The notes beneath the pieces are model-generated. The model was not told the origin of the DNA, made no database searches, and saw only the letters and a program-made list of their open reading frames with translations. A program made the translations under genes and the position numbers. A stretch of DNA of 64,000 nt from an uncultured Opitutia bacterium (GTDB taxonomy: Bacteria > Verrucomicrobiota > Verrucomicrobiia > Opitutales > Opitutaceae), in contig CAIPAH010000006.1 in the NCBI GenBank assembly GCA_903862955.1, positions 1 through 64,000 on the forward strand, given 5' to 3'. Below are positions 40,253 through 50,062 of the stretch, one piece after another; the first letter of the stretch is position 1, and each line of letters opens with the position of its first letter.

Positions 40253-40397
40253 AATGACTAATGCCGAATGGCTGTCTGCCACCTCACGGCGCCTGGAACT
40301 GCCGCGAGCGCGCAAACGCGGCTTGCATGCGGGACCCGCAAGCACCTGTGCTACTGCTGCGTTGATTTCGACATTAGACATTAGTCACTAGTCATTC
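40253..40397. repeat. Heptamer arrays between the RNA and the esterase gene
   Basis: AATGACT, AATGCCG, AATGGCT (40253-40273) and, opposite in sense, GACATTA, GACATTA, GTCACTA, GTCATTC (40370-40397), which ends at the ATG of the next gene. Confidence 0.7.
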
Positions 40398-41204
40398 ATG
40401 CCCCCTCTTCCACTTTGGCCCAATGGCGCTCCCGGCGCACTGGGCGATCAGCCGCAGGACCAGCCCTCCCTCACAAGTTTTCCGCCGACATCAAAATCCC
40501 CCGGCGCCAGCGTCATCGTGTTCCCCGGCGGTGGCTACGGCATGCTCGCCCCACACGAGGGCGAAGGTTACGCGCACTGGCTCGCCGCGCAGGGCATCCA
40601 TGCCTGGGTGCTGCAGTATCGCCTCGGTCCGCACGGCTACCGTCATCCGGCCATGCTGAACGACGCCGCGCGCGCGGTCCGCACTGTTCGCCATCTCGCC
40701 CGCCAGCAGAAGCTCGATCCCGCCCGCATCGGCGTGATGGGTTCGTCCGCCGGCGGACACCTCGTCGCCACGATCCTCACGCAATTTGACGCCGGGCAAA
40801 ACGGCTCCGCCGACCCGATCGAACGCGAAAGCAGCCGGCCCGATCTCGGCATCCTGTGCTATCCCGTGATCACCCTGCGTGAGCCGCACGCGCATCTCGG
40901 CTCGCGGGAAAATCTCCTCGGTCCCTCGCCCAGCCCCCAAGCGATCGACGCGCTGTCCGCCGAATTGCAGGTCCGGGGCGACAGCCCTCCCGCTTTCATC
41001 TGGCACACGGTCGCCGACAATGCCGTGCCGGTCGAAAATGCCCTCCTTTTCGCCGCGGCGCTCCGCCACGCCGGCGTGCCATTCGCGCTGAGTCTCTACG
41101 AAAATGGCGTGCATGGCTTGGGGCTCGGCACACCCGAGAACCCCGCACCGCCGTGGACGGTGGATTGCCTCCACTGGCTGCGTGAACGGAGGTTCGTGGT
41201 CTAG
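40398..41204 (+). CDS. Alpha/beta hydrolase, acetylesterase/BD-FAE-like
   Basis: A 268-residue esterase. The oxyanion-hole stretch VIVFPGGGYGML (39-50) and the nucleophile elbow GSSAGGHL (S117) match the family of acetyl-xylan and ferulic acid-type esterases; the acid and base residues are likely in HTVADNAVPVEN and NGVHGLGLG (His). LWPNGAPGALG at the start is characteristic of the xylan-associated group. No signal peptide is visible. The start is taken as the ATG right after the GTCATTC heptamer repeat. Confidence 0.87.
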   Translation: MPPLPLWPNGAPGALGDQPQDQPSLTSFPPTSKSPGASVIVFPGGGYGMLAPHEGEGYAHWLAAQGIHAWVLQYRLGPHGYRHPAMLNDAARAVRTVRHLARQQKLDPARIGVMGSSAGGHLVATILTQFDAGQNGSADPIERESSRPDLGILCYPVITLREPHAHLGSRENLLGPSPSPQAIDALSAELQVRGDSPPAFIWHTVADNAVPVENALLFAAALRHAGVPFALSLYENGVHGLGLGTPENPAPPWTVDCLHWLRERRFVV

Positions 41205-41419
41205 TTCGCGTTCGCGCACCGCGCCCACGCCGTAAGTGGCTCAACCGTAGCTTCTCGTGGACCGGGCGGGGCGCTCCGTCCGCAGGCAGCTGACGGTCCG
41301 CCACGGTGTTGCGGGCGGCCCATGTAACGAACGGATTTTCCCGCGCCTTCCGCCTTGCGTTCGCCCCACCCGCTCTGCACGTTCTTCCTTTTTCCCAAGG
41401 ACAGAACGCCTCCGTGCAC

Positions 41420-43240
41420 ATGAACCAGAACATCCGAAACATCGCCATTATTGCCCACGTTGACCACGGCAAGACCACGCTCGTCGACAAGCTGCTCAAG
41501 GAGGGCGGCGTTTTCCGCGCCAACCAGCAGGTCGAGGAACGCGCCATGGACTCCATGGACCTCGAAAAGGAGAAGGGCATCACCATCAAGGCGAAGAACA
41601 CGTCCGTGCACTGGCACGACAAGACCATCAACATCGTGGACACCCCCGGTCACGCCGACTTCGGCGGCGAGGTTGAGCGCGCGCTCCGCATGGTGGATGG
41701 CGTGCTGCTGGTCGTGGACGCCTATGACGGTCCCCAGGCCCAGACCCGCTTCGTGCTCCGCAAAGCCCTCGCCCACGGCCTCAAGGTCGTGATCGTCATC
41801 AACAAGATCGACCGCGAGAACGCCGAGCCCGCCAAGATGTATGACAAGGTGCTCGAGCTGCTGATGGAGCTAAACGCCAGCGAGGAGCAGTTCGACGCGC
41901 CCGTCGTCTATGGCTCCGGCCGCGACGGCTACATGATGTTCCACCTCGGCGAGGAAAAGAAGGACATGAGCCCGCTGTTCCAGACCATCCTCGACCACGT
42001 ACCGCCCCCGTTCGCCAAGCCGAGCGAGCCGTTCCACATGCTCGTGTCCAACATTGATTGGAGCGACTACGTCGGCCGTATCGCCGTCGGCAAGATCCTT
42101 GGCGGCACCGCCCGGGTCGGCGACCCGGTCTTTGTCATCCGCCACTCGGACGCCAAGCGCGTGCGCGCCAAGATCAGCAAGATTTTCGAGTTCACCGGCC
42201 TCGGCACCGCCGAGGCAGAGACGGGCATCGCCGGCAACATCGTCGGCATCGCCGGCTTCGAGGATGTCGACATCGGTGACACCCTCACCGCCGAGGAGAA
42301 CGGCCACGCCCTCCCCTTCACCCAGATCGACCCGCCGACCCTCGAGATGCAGTTCTGCGTCAACGACGGCCCGCTCGTCGGCAAGGAAGGTAAGCTCGTC
42401 ACCTCGCGCCAGCTGCGCGAGCGCCTGTTCCGCGAGCTCAAGACCAACGTCTCGATCTACATCGAGGACTCCGACAAGGCCGGCGTGTTCAACGTCAAGG
42501 CCCGCGGCGCGATGCAGATCGCGGTGCTCGTTGAAACGATGCGCCGCGAGGGCTTCGAGCTCCTCGTCTCCCGCCCGACCGTGATCGAGAAGACCGTGGA
42601 CGGCGCCCGCCATGAGCCGTTCGAGACCGTCTGGATCGAAGTGCCGGACGAGTGCGTCGGCGCCATCATGTCCAACCTCGCCAACCGCAAGGGCATCCTC
42701 ACCAACATGGAGAAGCTGTCGCACTCCACGATGATCGAGGCGACCATCACCACGCGCGGCCTGATCGGCATGGAAATCGACGTCGTCAACGCCACCAGCG
42801 GTCGCGGCGTGCTCAGTCACTTGTTCAAGGAATACGGCCCCTACGCGGGCGAGGTCCTCACCCGCATCACCGGCACGCTCATCGCGACCGAGGCCGGCGA
42901 GACCACCGCCTACGCGCTCGTCATGTGCCAGGAGCGCGGCAAGCTCTTCGTCGGCCCCGGCGAGCAGGTTTACGAGGGCATGATCGTCGGCGAGAATCCC
43001 CGCAACGAGGACATCTCGATCAACGCCGTCCGCGAAAAGAAGCTCACCAACTTCCGCTCCCAGGGTGAAGGCGTCGGCGTCGGGCTCACCCCCGCGACGA
43101 AGCTCTCGCTCGAGCGCTCGATCGAATACATCGCCGCCGATGAATTCGTCGAGGTGACGCCGAAGAACCTCCGCCTGCGCAAGCGCATCCTCAGCCAGAC
43201 AGAGCGCCGCAAGCACGAGCGCTCCGGCAAGGCCGATTGA
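41420..43240 (+). CDS. typA: Ribosome-binding GTPase TypA/BipA
   Basis: Translational GTPase of 606 residues that binds the 70S A site and is involved in stress and cold adaptation and 50S assembly. The G domain has G1 AHVDHGKTT (12-20), G3 DTPGHADFGGE, G4 NKID and the switch I MDSMDLEKEKGITIKAKN. Domains II, III and V and the BipA C-terminal domain are complete; GLIGMEIDVVNATSG and the lysine- and arginine-rich end are typical. The start is ATG 41420 because the earlier ATG (41306) gives a non-family leader. A terminator follows the stop by 16 bases. Confidence 0.96.
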   Translation: MNQNIRNIAIIAHVDHGKTTLVDKLLKEGGVFRANQQVEERAMDSMDLEKEKGITIKAKNTSVHWHDKTINIVDTPGHADFGGEVERALRMVDGVLLVVDAYDGPQAQTRFVLRKALAHGLKVVIVINKIDRENAEPAKMYDKVLELLMELNASEEQFDAPVVYGSGRDGYMMFHLGEEKKDMSPLFQTILDHVPPPFAKPSEPFHMLVSNIDWSDYVGRIAVGKILGGTARVGDPVFVIRHSDAKRVRAKISKIFEFTGLGTAEAETGIAGNIVGIAGFEDVDIGDTLTAEENGHALPFTQIDPPTLEMQFCVNDGPLVGKEGKLVTSRQLRERLFRELKTNVSIYIEDSDKAGVFNVKARGAMQIAVLVETMRREGFELLVSRPTVIEKTVDGARHEPFETVWIEVPDECVGAIMSNLANRKGILTNMEKLSHSTMIEATITTRGLIGMEIDVVNATSGRGVLSHLFKEYGPYAGEVLTRITGTLIATEAGETTAYALVMCQERGKLFVGPGEQVYEGMIVGENPRNEDISINAVREKKLTNFRSQGEGVGVGLTPATKLSLERSIEYIAADEFVEVTPKNLRLRKRILSQTERRKHERSGKAD

Positions 43241-43255
43241 TCCGCCGAACCAACT

Positions 43256-43289
43256 AAAAAAGGCGCGCCCGCAACGGCGCGCCTTTTTT
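43256..43289. terminator. Rho-independent terminator of typA, likely bidirectional
   Basis: AAAAAAGGCGCGCC pairs with GGCGCGCCTTTTTT around a 6-base loop. The A and T runs at both sides make it work for the convergent gcvT-gcvH operon too. Confidence 0.9.
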
Positions 43290-43298
43290 GCGTCAGGC

Positions 43299-43317
43299 GC
43301 GGGATCCGTGATCCCGC
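43299..43317. repeat. Palindrome GCGGGATC-CGT-GATCCCGC
   Basis: Perfect 8-base arms with a 3-base loop, between the terminator and the gcvH stop. Confidence 0.7.
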
Positions 43318-43327
43318 CCCACAACGT

Positions 43328-43711
43328 TCAGCTGACCGATTTCTCGTACGCCGGCGCGTCCATCAGCGCATTCGCGTCGGCGGGATTCGTGAGCTTGAGC
43401 TTCAGCATCCAACCGTCGTCGTAGGGCGACTTGTTGACCGTCTCCGGGGCGCTTTCCAACGCGGGATTCGTCGCGATCACCGTGCCCGCCGCTGGCGCGT
43501 AGAGATCGCTGGCGGCCTTGACCGACTCGACCACGCCAAAGGTTTCGCCGGCCTTCAAGACCGCGCCCACCTTGGGCAGCTGCACGTAAGTGATGTCACC
43601 GAGCGAGTTCTGGGCATAATCGCTGATGCCAACGGTCGCTGTGCCGTCGCCGGCAACCTTTAGCCATTCGTGGGATTTTGCGTAGCGGAGACCGGGGGGG
43701 ACGTTACTCAT
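43328..43711 (-). CDS. gcvH: Glycine cleavage system H protein
   Basis: Lipoyl carrier of the glycine cleavage system, 127 residues. [19 protein letters not shown] places the lipoylated lysine at K65, and the C-terminal [15 protein letters not shown] is family-typical. The start overlaps the gcvT stop by four bases (ATGA), so translation is coupled. The aminomethyl group made by the P-protein (not in this window) passes to T-protein via this lipoyl arm. Confidence 0.95.
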   Translation of the reverse strand: MSNVPPGLRYAKSHEWLKVAGDGTATVGISDYAQNSLGDITYVQLPKVGAVLKAGETFGVVESVKAASDLYAPAAGTVIATNPALESAPETVNKSPYDDGWMLKLKLTNPADANALMDAPAYEKSVS

Positions 43712-44811
43712 GAGGTTTTCTTTAGTTCCACGAAGGGAGGTTTGACCAGTTGCAAATTGAGTTTTGTCCCGCGGATATCGACCGCGAGCGGGGCGGAGAC
43801 TGCAGCGGACGAAATGAGCGCCGACCCGATCGCCTCGTTGAGAATGGGTGAAAGCGTGCCGGAAACGACTCGGCCGACGGCGGTTCCATCGGCGCCCACC
43901 ACCGGCGTGTCGGCGCGCACGATCCGGCGGTCACCGGTCTTGAAGTAGATGATCTTCTGTTTTGAGCCGGCTGCCTTCTCGGCCACCAGCGCCGCGCGCC
44001 CAATGAAGTCGACGCCCTTGTCGAGCTTCACGGTCCAGCCCAAGCCGGCCGTCAGCGGCGAAATATCCTGCGTGATCTCGTGCCCGTAGAGAGGATACCC
44101 TGCCTCCAGCCGGAGGCTGTCGCGGGCGCCCAGGCCCGCCAGCTCCAGTCCGAAAGGTCCGCCGGCCGCCAGGACCTTCTCGGCGAGTTCGACGACGTTG
44201 CCCGCCGGGCAATACAGCTCGAGGCCATCCTCGCCGGTGTAGCCTGTGCGGCTGATCAGGCAGGGCACGCCCGCCACGTCGTCCGACGTGAAGTGATAGT
44301 ATTTCAGGTCGGCCAGCGGCGCCGCGGTCAGCGTTTGCACTAGCGCCACCGCCTTGGGCCCCTGGATCGCCAGCTCGCCGTATTCCTCCGAGAGATCGTC
44401 GATCGTGCAGTTGAATCCCTTCACCTGCTGCTTGATCCAGGCGACGTCCTTCGCGATGTTGCCGGCGTTGATGCAGAGGAGAAAATCGTCCTCCGCGCGC
44501 TTGTAGATCAGCAGGTCATCCACCACGCCACCACTTGGGTAACACATCGGGGTGTAGAGCACCCGGCCGGGAAAAAGTTTCGTGACGTCGTTGGTGACGA
44601 GATGATTGAGAAACTTGGCCGCCTCGAGGCCGTAGACGTCCACTTCGCCCATGTGGCTGACGTCGAACAGCCCGGCGGTGCGGCGCACGGCCTTGTGCTC
44701 CTCGAGGATGCTCTTGAACTGCACGGGCATCTCCCAGCCGGCGAAATCGACGAGCCGGCCGCCGTGCGCGGCATGAAAATCGCGCAAGGGAGTGCGCTTG
44801 AGGTCGCTCAT
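43708..44811 (-). CDS. gcvT: Glycine cleavage system aminomethyltransferase (T protein)
   Basis: Transfers the aminomethyl group from the H protein to tetrahydrofolate, releasing ammonia; 367 residues. It has the family N-terminus [21 protein letters not shown], the folate-binding [10 protein letters not shown] and [13 protein letters not shown], and [13 protein letters not shown], which positions the conserved residues of the barrel-like domain. It is the first gene of gcvT-gcvH; the glycine dehydrogenase genes gcvP are not in this window. The start ATG at 44811 gives the usual N-terminus. Confidence 0.95.
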   Translation of the reverse strand: MSDLKRTPLRDFHAAHGGRLVDFAGWEMPVQFKSILEEHKAVRRTAGLFDVSHMGEVDVYGLEAAKFLNHLVTNDVTKLFPGRVLYTPMCYPSGGVVDDLLIYKRAEDDFLLCINAGNIAKDVAWIKQQVKGFNCTIDDLSEEYGELAIQGPKAVALVQTLTAAPLADLKYYHFTSDDVAGVPCLISRTGYTGEDGLELYCPAGNVVELAEKVLAAGGPFGLELAGLGARDSLRLEAGYPLYGHEITQDISPLTAGLGWTVKLDKGVDFIGRAALVAEKAAGSKQKIIYFKTGDRRIVRADTPVVGADGTAVGRVVSGTLSPILNEAIGSALISSAAVSAPLAVDIRGTKLNLQLVKPPFVELKKTS

Positions 44812-44919
44812 CCCGTCAGACTAGGCGCGCACGGCGGAACCGCCGCAAGGCTGTTTTGGACCCTCCTCCCGGCCTGCAGTTTGTATTCGCAACGCCCATC
44901 CACTGCATAAACTGGGGTC

Positions 44920-45993
44920 ATGCATTGGCTTGTCACCGCGATCATCCTGACCGTCGGCCTGTCGTTCGTCTGCTCCCTCTTCGAGGCCATCGTGCTGAGC
45001 ACTACGATGGCGGACATCCAGTCCCTGAAGCGCAGCCATCCGCGCCGGGGCGAGCTGCTGGAAATGCTCAAACAAGGCGTGGGCCAGACGATCTCCGCCA
45101 TCCTCACCCTCAACACCATCGCCAACACCCTCGGTTCCCTCCTCGTCGGCGGACTCGCCGCGCACCTGTTGAGTGACACTGGGCTGGGCATCCTCACTGC
45201 CGCCCTGACGCTCGTGATCCTGGTCTTTTCCGAGGTTCTGCCGAAGAGCCTAGGCGTTGCCTACTGCAAGACCTTGCAACCCTTCGTCGTCTACCCGCTG
45301 TGGTGGCTGCGCCGGTTCCTGTCGCCCGTCACCTACCTGTCCAATCTCATCGTGCGGCCCTTCATCCCGGCCAAGCACGATGGCCACGCGTCAGACGAGG
45401 AAATCATCCTGCTGGCCGAGCGCGGCGCCCAGCAGGGCACGCTCAGCAAAAGCGAGTCGAGCATCATCACCAACGCGCTGGCGCTCGATGACATCCGCGT
45501 CGGCGAAATCATGACGCCCCGCACGGTCGTGACCGCCCTCAAGAAATCTGCGACCATCGGCGAGGTTTTCCGTGAATTTCCCAACCTGCCCTTCGGCCGC
45601 ATGCCGGTCTATGGCCGCAATCTGGACGATATCACCGGCCTCGCGCGTCGCCGCGATCTGCTCAAGGCGAAGGCCAATGACCAGGACCTCGCGCTGGTCG
45701 AATCGGTGGTGCATGAGATTCATTTCATCCCCGACACCGTGACGGTCGCCAACGCCCTGCAGGTTTTCCTGAAAACGCACCAACAGCTGCTCGTGGTGGT
45801 GGACGAATTCGGCTCCACCGCCGGCGTGGTCACGATGGAGGACGTCATGGAGCAGCTCCTCGGCCGGGAGATTTTCGAGAAGGACGACGTGGCCGTCGAC
45901 ATGCGCGAACTCGCCCGGGCCAATCAGCAGAAGGTGGCGCGCAGCCGCCGGAACGACGCCCCCAGCGTCCCGCCGTTCGCGCCCAAGAACTGA
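44920..45993 (+). CDS. CNNM/CorC-type transporter (DUF21 plus CBS pair)
   Basis: A 357-residue inner-membrane protein. The N-terminal DUF21/CNNM domain has about four helices with VLSTTMADIQSLK, LTLNTIANTLGSLLVGGLA and VFSEVLPKSLG, followed by two CBS domains (about 190-310; GEIMTPRTVVTAL, then FGRMPVYG, then VDEFGSTAGVVTMED). The C-terminal transporter-associated domain of CorC is missing; the protein stops shortly after the second CBS. Family members extrude magnesium or cobalt or act as gated transporters. It stands 10 bases upstream of lgt and probably shares its transcript. Confidence 0.88.
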   Translation: MHWLVTAIILTVGLSFVCSLFEAIVLSTTMADIQSLKRSHPRRGELLEMLKQGVGQTISAILTLNTIANTLGSLLVGGLAAHLLSDTGLGILTAALTLVILVFSEVLPKSLGVAYCKTLQPFVVYPLWWLRRFLSPVTYLSNLIVRPFIPAKHDGHASDEEIILLAERGAQQGTLSKSESSIITNALALDDIRVGEIMTPRTVVTALKKSATIGEVFREFPNLPFGRMPVYGRNLDDITGLARRRDLLKAKANDQDLALVESVVHEIHFIPDTVTVANALQVFLKTHQQLLVVVDEFGSTAGVVTMEDVMEQLLGREIFEKDDVAVDMRELARANQQKVARSRRNDAPSVPPFAPKN

Positions 45994-46003
45994 GCGACCC
46001 GCC

Positions 46004-46840
46004 ATGTTCCTCGCCTATTGGGTCGACGACCTCCCGCCCTTCCTCGGCCCGCACTGGGGCAATTTTGGCATTCGCTACTACGGTCTGTCCTACGTGCTCG
46101 GCTTCGTCGTCGGGGCGTGGCTGCTGATGCGTTACGCCCGTGCCGGTCGCTCGCAGCTGCCCGCGGACAAGGTCACTGATTTCATGGTGGCGCTGGTGCT
46201 CGGCGTGATGCTGGGCGGGCGGATCGGTTCGTTCCTTTTCTATCACCCGGAGCAACTGCTGCACGACCCGCTGAGTTTTTTCCGCGTCTGGGAAGGCGGC
46301 ATGGCCAGCCACGGCGGCATGATCGGGGTCGCGGTGGCCGTCGCCTGGTATAGCCGCGCCAGCAAGATTCGGTTCCTGCATCTTGCCGACCTGGTCTGCT
46401 CGGTGGCGCCCGCCGGCCTGCTGTTCGGGCGCATCGCCAATTTCATCAATGGTGAACTCTGGGGCAAACATACCCGCGTGCCCTGGGCCGTGATTTTTCC
46501 CAAGAGCGAGGAGCCCAGCATGCCCGTCCGCCTGATGTTTCCCCGCCATCCATCGCAACTCTACGAGGCCGCGTTGGAGGGCGCGCTGCTGCTCGCCTAC
46601 CTGCAGTGGCGCTTCTGGCGCAGCGACACGGTGGCGATGCGCCCCGGTCGCCTGTGCGGGGAGTTTCTCCTCGGCTACGCCTTTGCTCGCATTTTCTGCG
46701 AGGTGTTCCGGGAACCCGACGTCGGCGTCGACCTCATCCTCGGCCTGAGCCGCGGGACGTTCTATTCGCTGTTCATGATCGTCGCCGGGCTGGTCCTCAT
46801 CCTGTGGCCTTCGCGGCCCCTCGATAAAGCCGCCCGCTGA
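46004..46840 (+). CDS. lgt: Prolipoprotein diacylglyceryl transferase
   Basis: Seven-helix inner-membrane enzyme that attaches diacylglycerol to the lipobox cysteine, the first step of lipoprotein maturation; 278 residues. RYYGLSYVLGFVVGAWLL, GVMLGGRIGSFLFYHPE, SHGGMIGV and the invariant GRIANFINGELWGKHT are present. It starts 10 bases after the CorC-type gene and ends 2 bases before the convergent glgC stop. Essential in most Gram-negative bacteria. Confidence 0.95.
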   Translation: MFLAYWVDDLPPFLGPHWGNFGIRYYGLSYVLGFVVGAWLLMRYARAGRSQLPADKVTDFMVALVLGVMLGGRIGSFLFYHPEQLLHDPLSFFRVWEGGMASHGGMIGVAVAVAWYSRASKIRFLHLADLVCSVAPAGLLFGRIANFINGELWGKHTRVPWAVIFPKSEEPSMPVRLMFPRHPSQLYEAALEGALLLAYLQWRFWRSDTVAMRPGRLCGEFLLGYAFARIFCEVFREPDVGVDLILGLSRGTFYSLFMIVAGLVLILWPSRPLDKAAR

Positions 46841-46841
46841 C

Positions 46842-48131
46842 TCAAACCACCGTTCCTGCCGGGATCGTCGTGCCCTTGGGCACGACCAGCACGCCATCGC
46901 GGATGATCACGGCGCCGTTGGCATAGGTGCCGTCGGCTTTGCCCTCCACGTTCAACACGCAGCCGTCGCCAATGCGGGCGTTCTTGTCGATGATGGCGCC
47001 CTTCACCCGGCAATTGCGGCCCACGCCCAAGTGCGGCCGGCCGCGCGCGAGATTCGCCGCCAGCTGGTCGTCCGTCTCGTAGTAGTCCGCGCCCATCAGC
47101 ACCGTGTCCTCCAGCGATGAGCCTTCGCCCACGTAGGAGCGGATGCCCAATACGCTGTGTTTCAGGGTCGAATCCGTCAGGATGGAACCATCGCCGATGA
47201 CCACGTGGTCAATGGCACACTTGTTGAGCTTCGACGCCGGCAGGTAGCGGTCCTGCGTGTAAATGGGCGCCGTGGGATCAAAGAAATTGAACGGCGGCAG
47301 CGGCTGCGCCAGCGCCAGGTTGGCCTCGAAGAACGCACGCACCGTGCCGATGTCCTCCCAGTAACCTTCGAAGATGTAGGCGAAGAGCTTCTTTTTCCCG
47401 AGCAGACCCGGGATGATCTCCTTGCCGAAATCGGTCATCGTGTTGTCGAGCGCATCCGCCATCGCCTGGCGGTTGAACACGTAGATGCCCATGGACGCCA
47501 GGCAGCGCCTCTCCGTCGACGGCGTGGCCAGGCGGGCCTCCACCGCCGCGCTGAGCGTCAGGCTGTCGATCACGGACTGTTCCTTCGGCTTCTCCACGAA
47601 ACGCTCGATGGCCAGGTCATCGTGGACCTGCATCAGCCCCAATCCCGCGATCTTCGAGACGGGAAACGGCACCGCGGCAATCGTCACGTCGGCGCCGGTG
47701 GCCAGGTGCTGCTCGATGATCTTCCGGTAATCCATCCGGTAGAGCTGGTCACCCGAGAGGATCAGCACGAGGTCGTGCGGGAAATTGCGGAAGTGAATCA
47801 AGTTCCGGCGCACCGCGTCCGCCGTGCCCTGATACCAGTGCGCGCCCTTCTCCGTCTGCTCCGCCGACAGGATGTCCACGAATCCGCCGCCAAACGCGTC
47901 AAAGTGATATGTCCCCTGCACGTGCCGGTGCAGCGACGCGGTCTGGAACTGCGTGAGCAGGAAAATCCGGTTGATGTCCGAGTTGAGGCAGTTGCTGATC
48001 GGAATATCGACAAGACGGTATTTTCCAGCGAGCGGGACTGCCGGCTTGCAACGCTCCGTGGTCAGCGGATGCAGACGTGTGCCTCGACCGCCGCCCATGA
48101 TGACGGCCAGCACTCGTTTTTGGGTGGTCAT
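46842..48131 (-). CDS. glgC: Glucose-1-phosphate adenylyltransferase
   Basis: Makes ADP-glucose, the committed step of glycogen synthesis; 429 residues. The N-terminal nucleotidyltransferase domain has AVIMGGGRGTRLHPLT with the substrate-binding KPAVPLAGKYRLVDIPISN, SGDQLYRMDY, the catalytic FVEKPKEQ and AHWYQGTADAVR; the C-terminal left-handed beta-helix (DHVVIGDGSI onwards) is complete. The nucleotide-activator site residues are not resolved here. The start ATG at 48131 follows no clear ribosome binding site; a TTG four codons upstream is less likely. Divergent from glmS, 80 bases apart. Confidence 0.95.
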   Translation of the reverse strand: MTTQKRVLAVIMGGGRGTRLHPLTTERCKPAVPLAGKYRLVDIPISNCLNSDINRIFLLTQFQTASLHRHVQGTYHFDAFGGGFVDILSAEQTEKGAHWYQGTADAVRRNLIHFRNFPHDLVLILSGDQLYRMDYRKIIEQHLATGADVTIAAVPFPVSKIAGLGLMQVHDDLAIERFVEKPKEQSVIDSLTLSAAVEARLATPSTERRCLASMGIYVFNRQAMADALDNTMTDFGKEIIPGLLGKKKLFAYIFEGYWEDIGTVRAFFEANLALAQPLPPFNFFDPTAPIYTQDRYLPASKLNKCAIDHVVIGDGSILTDSTLKHSVLGIRSYVGEGSSLEDTVLMGADYYETDDQLAANLARGRPHLGVGRNCRVKGAIIDKNARIGDGCVLNVEGKADGTYANGAVIIRDGVLVVPKGTTIPAGTVV

Positions 48132-48211
48132 GGTGGAATACAAGATGGGAATTCCTAAAGCCTTGCTCCACGTTTGCGCGAGACCCTAATTTCGCCAGTT
48201 TATTTCTCACC

Positions 48212-50062
48212 ATGTGCGGCATCGTCGGCTATGTTGGAAAACAAAAAGCGGCTCCGCTCATCCTCGAGGGCCTGAAGCGGCTCGAATACCGCGGCTATGA
48301 CTCGGCCGGTGTGTGCGTCGCCCAGGGCGGCCAGCTCGAGGTCGTGAAGAAAGCCGGCCGCGTCGAGATCCTGGCCAAGGAGGTCGCCGTGCACCGACTC
48401 GCCGGCACGACGGGCATCGGCCATACGCGCTGGGCCACGCACGGCGGCGTCACTGACGCCAACGCCCATCCCCATCTCAGCAGCGACGGGAAGTTCGCCC
48501 TGATTCACAACGGCGTCATCGAGAATTACGCGCAGATGAAGACCTTCCTCGCGCGGCGCGGGTTCACTTTCCAGTCCGAAACCGACACCGAGGTGCTGTG
48601 CAACCTGATCGCCTATCACTATGGCAAGGAACCCGCCGCGCCCGGCCAGAGCCGTTTCCTCGAGAGCGTCCGCAAATCCCTCCGCCACGTCGAGGGCACC
48701 TACGGCATCGCCGTCCTCTGCCTCGACGCCCCCGGTGAAATCGTGGCCGCCCGCCTGGCCTCGCCGCTCATCCTCGGCGTGGGCGACGGCGAATTCATCC
48801 TCGCGTCCGATGCCTCCGCGCTCGTGAGCCACACGCAGAATGTCGTTTACCTCAAGGACGGGGAACTGGCGCACGTCACGCCGCGCGGTTTTGCACTCTC
48901 GACGCTCGACGACGTCGACGTTTCGCCCGTCGTGGACCGCATCACGTGGTCGGCCGCCGACGCTGACCGCGGGAAATTTCCGCACTTCATGCTCAAGGAG
49001 ATCTTTGAGCAGCCCGCCGCGCTGGAAAACGCGATGCGCGGGCGCTTCTCCGCCGACGGCAGCACGGCCAACTTCGGCGGGCTTAATATCACGGCGGACG
49101 AACTGGCCCGCGTGGAGCGTTTCATGTTCTGCGCCTGCGGCACGGCGTGGCACGCCTGCCTCGTGACGGAACACCTGATCGAGCGCTTCGCCCGCGTGCC
49201 CGTCGAGGTGGATTACGCGTCGGAGTTCCGCTACCGCAACTCGCCGCTCGACCCGCACACGCTGTTCTTCGTCATCAGCCAGTCCGGCGAAACCATCGAC
49301 ACGCTGGCCGCGTTGCGTGAAGCCAAGCGCAAGGGCCACCGCGTACTCGCGATCAACAACGCCGTCGGCTCCAGCATCGCCCGCGAGGCGGACGGCGGCA
49401 TCTACCAGCATGTCGGCCCGGAAATCGGCGTGGCCTCGACGAAGGCCTTCACGTCGCAGCTCCTTCTCGGCGCCATGATCGCGCTCTACGTCGCGCGCCT
49501 GCGGGATCTCAGTTTCAACGACGGCGTGGAATACGTGAACGCCCTCAAGTCCGCCCCCGACCTCGTGCGCCAGGTGCTGAAGCAGGCGCCGCGTATCAAG
49601 GCGATCGCCAAGCGATATGCGCAGTCCCGCGACATGCTGTTTCTCGGCCGCCTCGCGCTGTTCCCCCTGGCGCTGGAGGGCGCGCTGAAGTTGAAGGAAA
49701 TTTCCTACATCCACGCGGAGGGCTATCCCGCAGCGGAGATGAAGCACGGCCCGATCGCGCTCATCAGCGAGCATTGTCCCACGGTTTTCTTCGCGCCCAA
49801 GGGCGAGCTGTTCAACAAGCTCGTTTCCTCCATGCAGGAGATCAAGGCCCGCAAGGGCCCGATCATCGCCATCGTGACCGAGGGAGCCGACCTGCCCAAG
49901 GGCCTTGCCAACGAAGTCATCACCCTGCCCGCCTGCCACGAAGCGGTGCTCCCCATCGTCGCGTCCATCCCGGTGCAGCTGCTGAGCTACTACATCGCCG
50001 TCGAGCGCGGCTGCGACGTGGACAAGCCCCGCAACCTCGCCAAGTCGGTGACGGTGGAGTAA
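48212..50062 (+). CDS. glmS: Glutamine--fructose-6-phosphate aminotransferase (isomerizing)
   Basis: First enzyme of UDP-GlcNAc synthesis, 616 residues, cytoplasmic. The class II glutamine amidotransferase half begins MCGIVGYVG (catalytic C2 after methionine removal) and has GIGHTRWATHG, and two SIS domains follow (about 270-450 and 470-600), containing SQSGETIDTLAALREAKRKG and GRLALFPLALEGALKLKEISYIHAEGYPA. The last codons (SVTVE, then TAA) are the left boundary of the integrated element: ACG GTG GAG TAA here against ACG GTG GAA TGA at the right end (61030-61041). The element provides the last codon and stop without changing the protein. Confidence 0.96.
   Translation: MCGIVGYVGKQKAAPLILEGLKRLEYRGYDSAGVCVAQGGQLEVVKKAGRVEILAKEVAVHRLAGTTGIGHTRWATHGGVTDANAHPHLSSDGKFALIHNGVIENYAQMKTFLARRGFTFQSETDTEVLCNLIAYHYGKEPAAPGQSRFLESVRKSLRHVEGTYGIAVLCLDAPGEIVAARLASPLILGVGDGEFILASDASALVSHTQNVVYLKDGELAHVTPRGFALSTLDDVDVSPVVDRITWSAADADRGKFPHFMLKEIFEQPAALENAMRGRFSADGSTANFGGLNITADELARVERFMFCACGTAWHACLVTEHLIERFARVPVEVDYASEFRYRNSPLDPHTLFFVISQSGETIDTLAALREAKRKGHRVLAINNAVGSSIAREADGGIYQHVGPEIGVASTKAFTSQLLLGAMIALYVARLRDLSFNDGVEYVNALKSAPDLVRQVLKQAPRIKAIAKRYAQSRDMLFLGRLALFPLALEGALKLKEISYIHAEGYPAAEMKHGPIALISEHCPTVFFAPKGELFNKLVSSMQEIKARKGPIIAIVTEGADLPKGLANEVITLPACHEAVLPIVASIPVQLLSYYIAVERGCDVDKPRNLAKSVTVE

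Noticed and set aside
39857-40381. Minus-strand frame of 174 codons and several plus-strand frames in 39.5-40.3 kb
   Set aside because: They overlap each other in several frames, are rich in arginine, lack domains and cross the terminator and palindromes. The region is better explained as structured RNA.
41870-43324. Minus-strand frame of 484 codons opposite typA
   Set aside because: Shadow of the BipA coding sequence.
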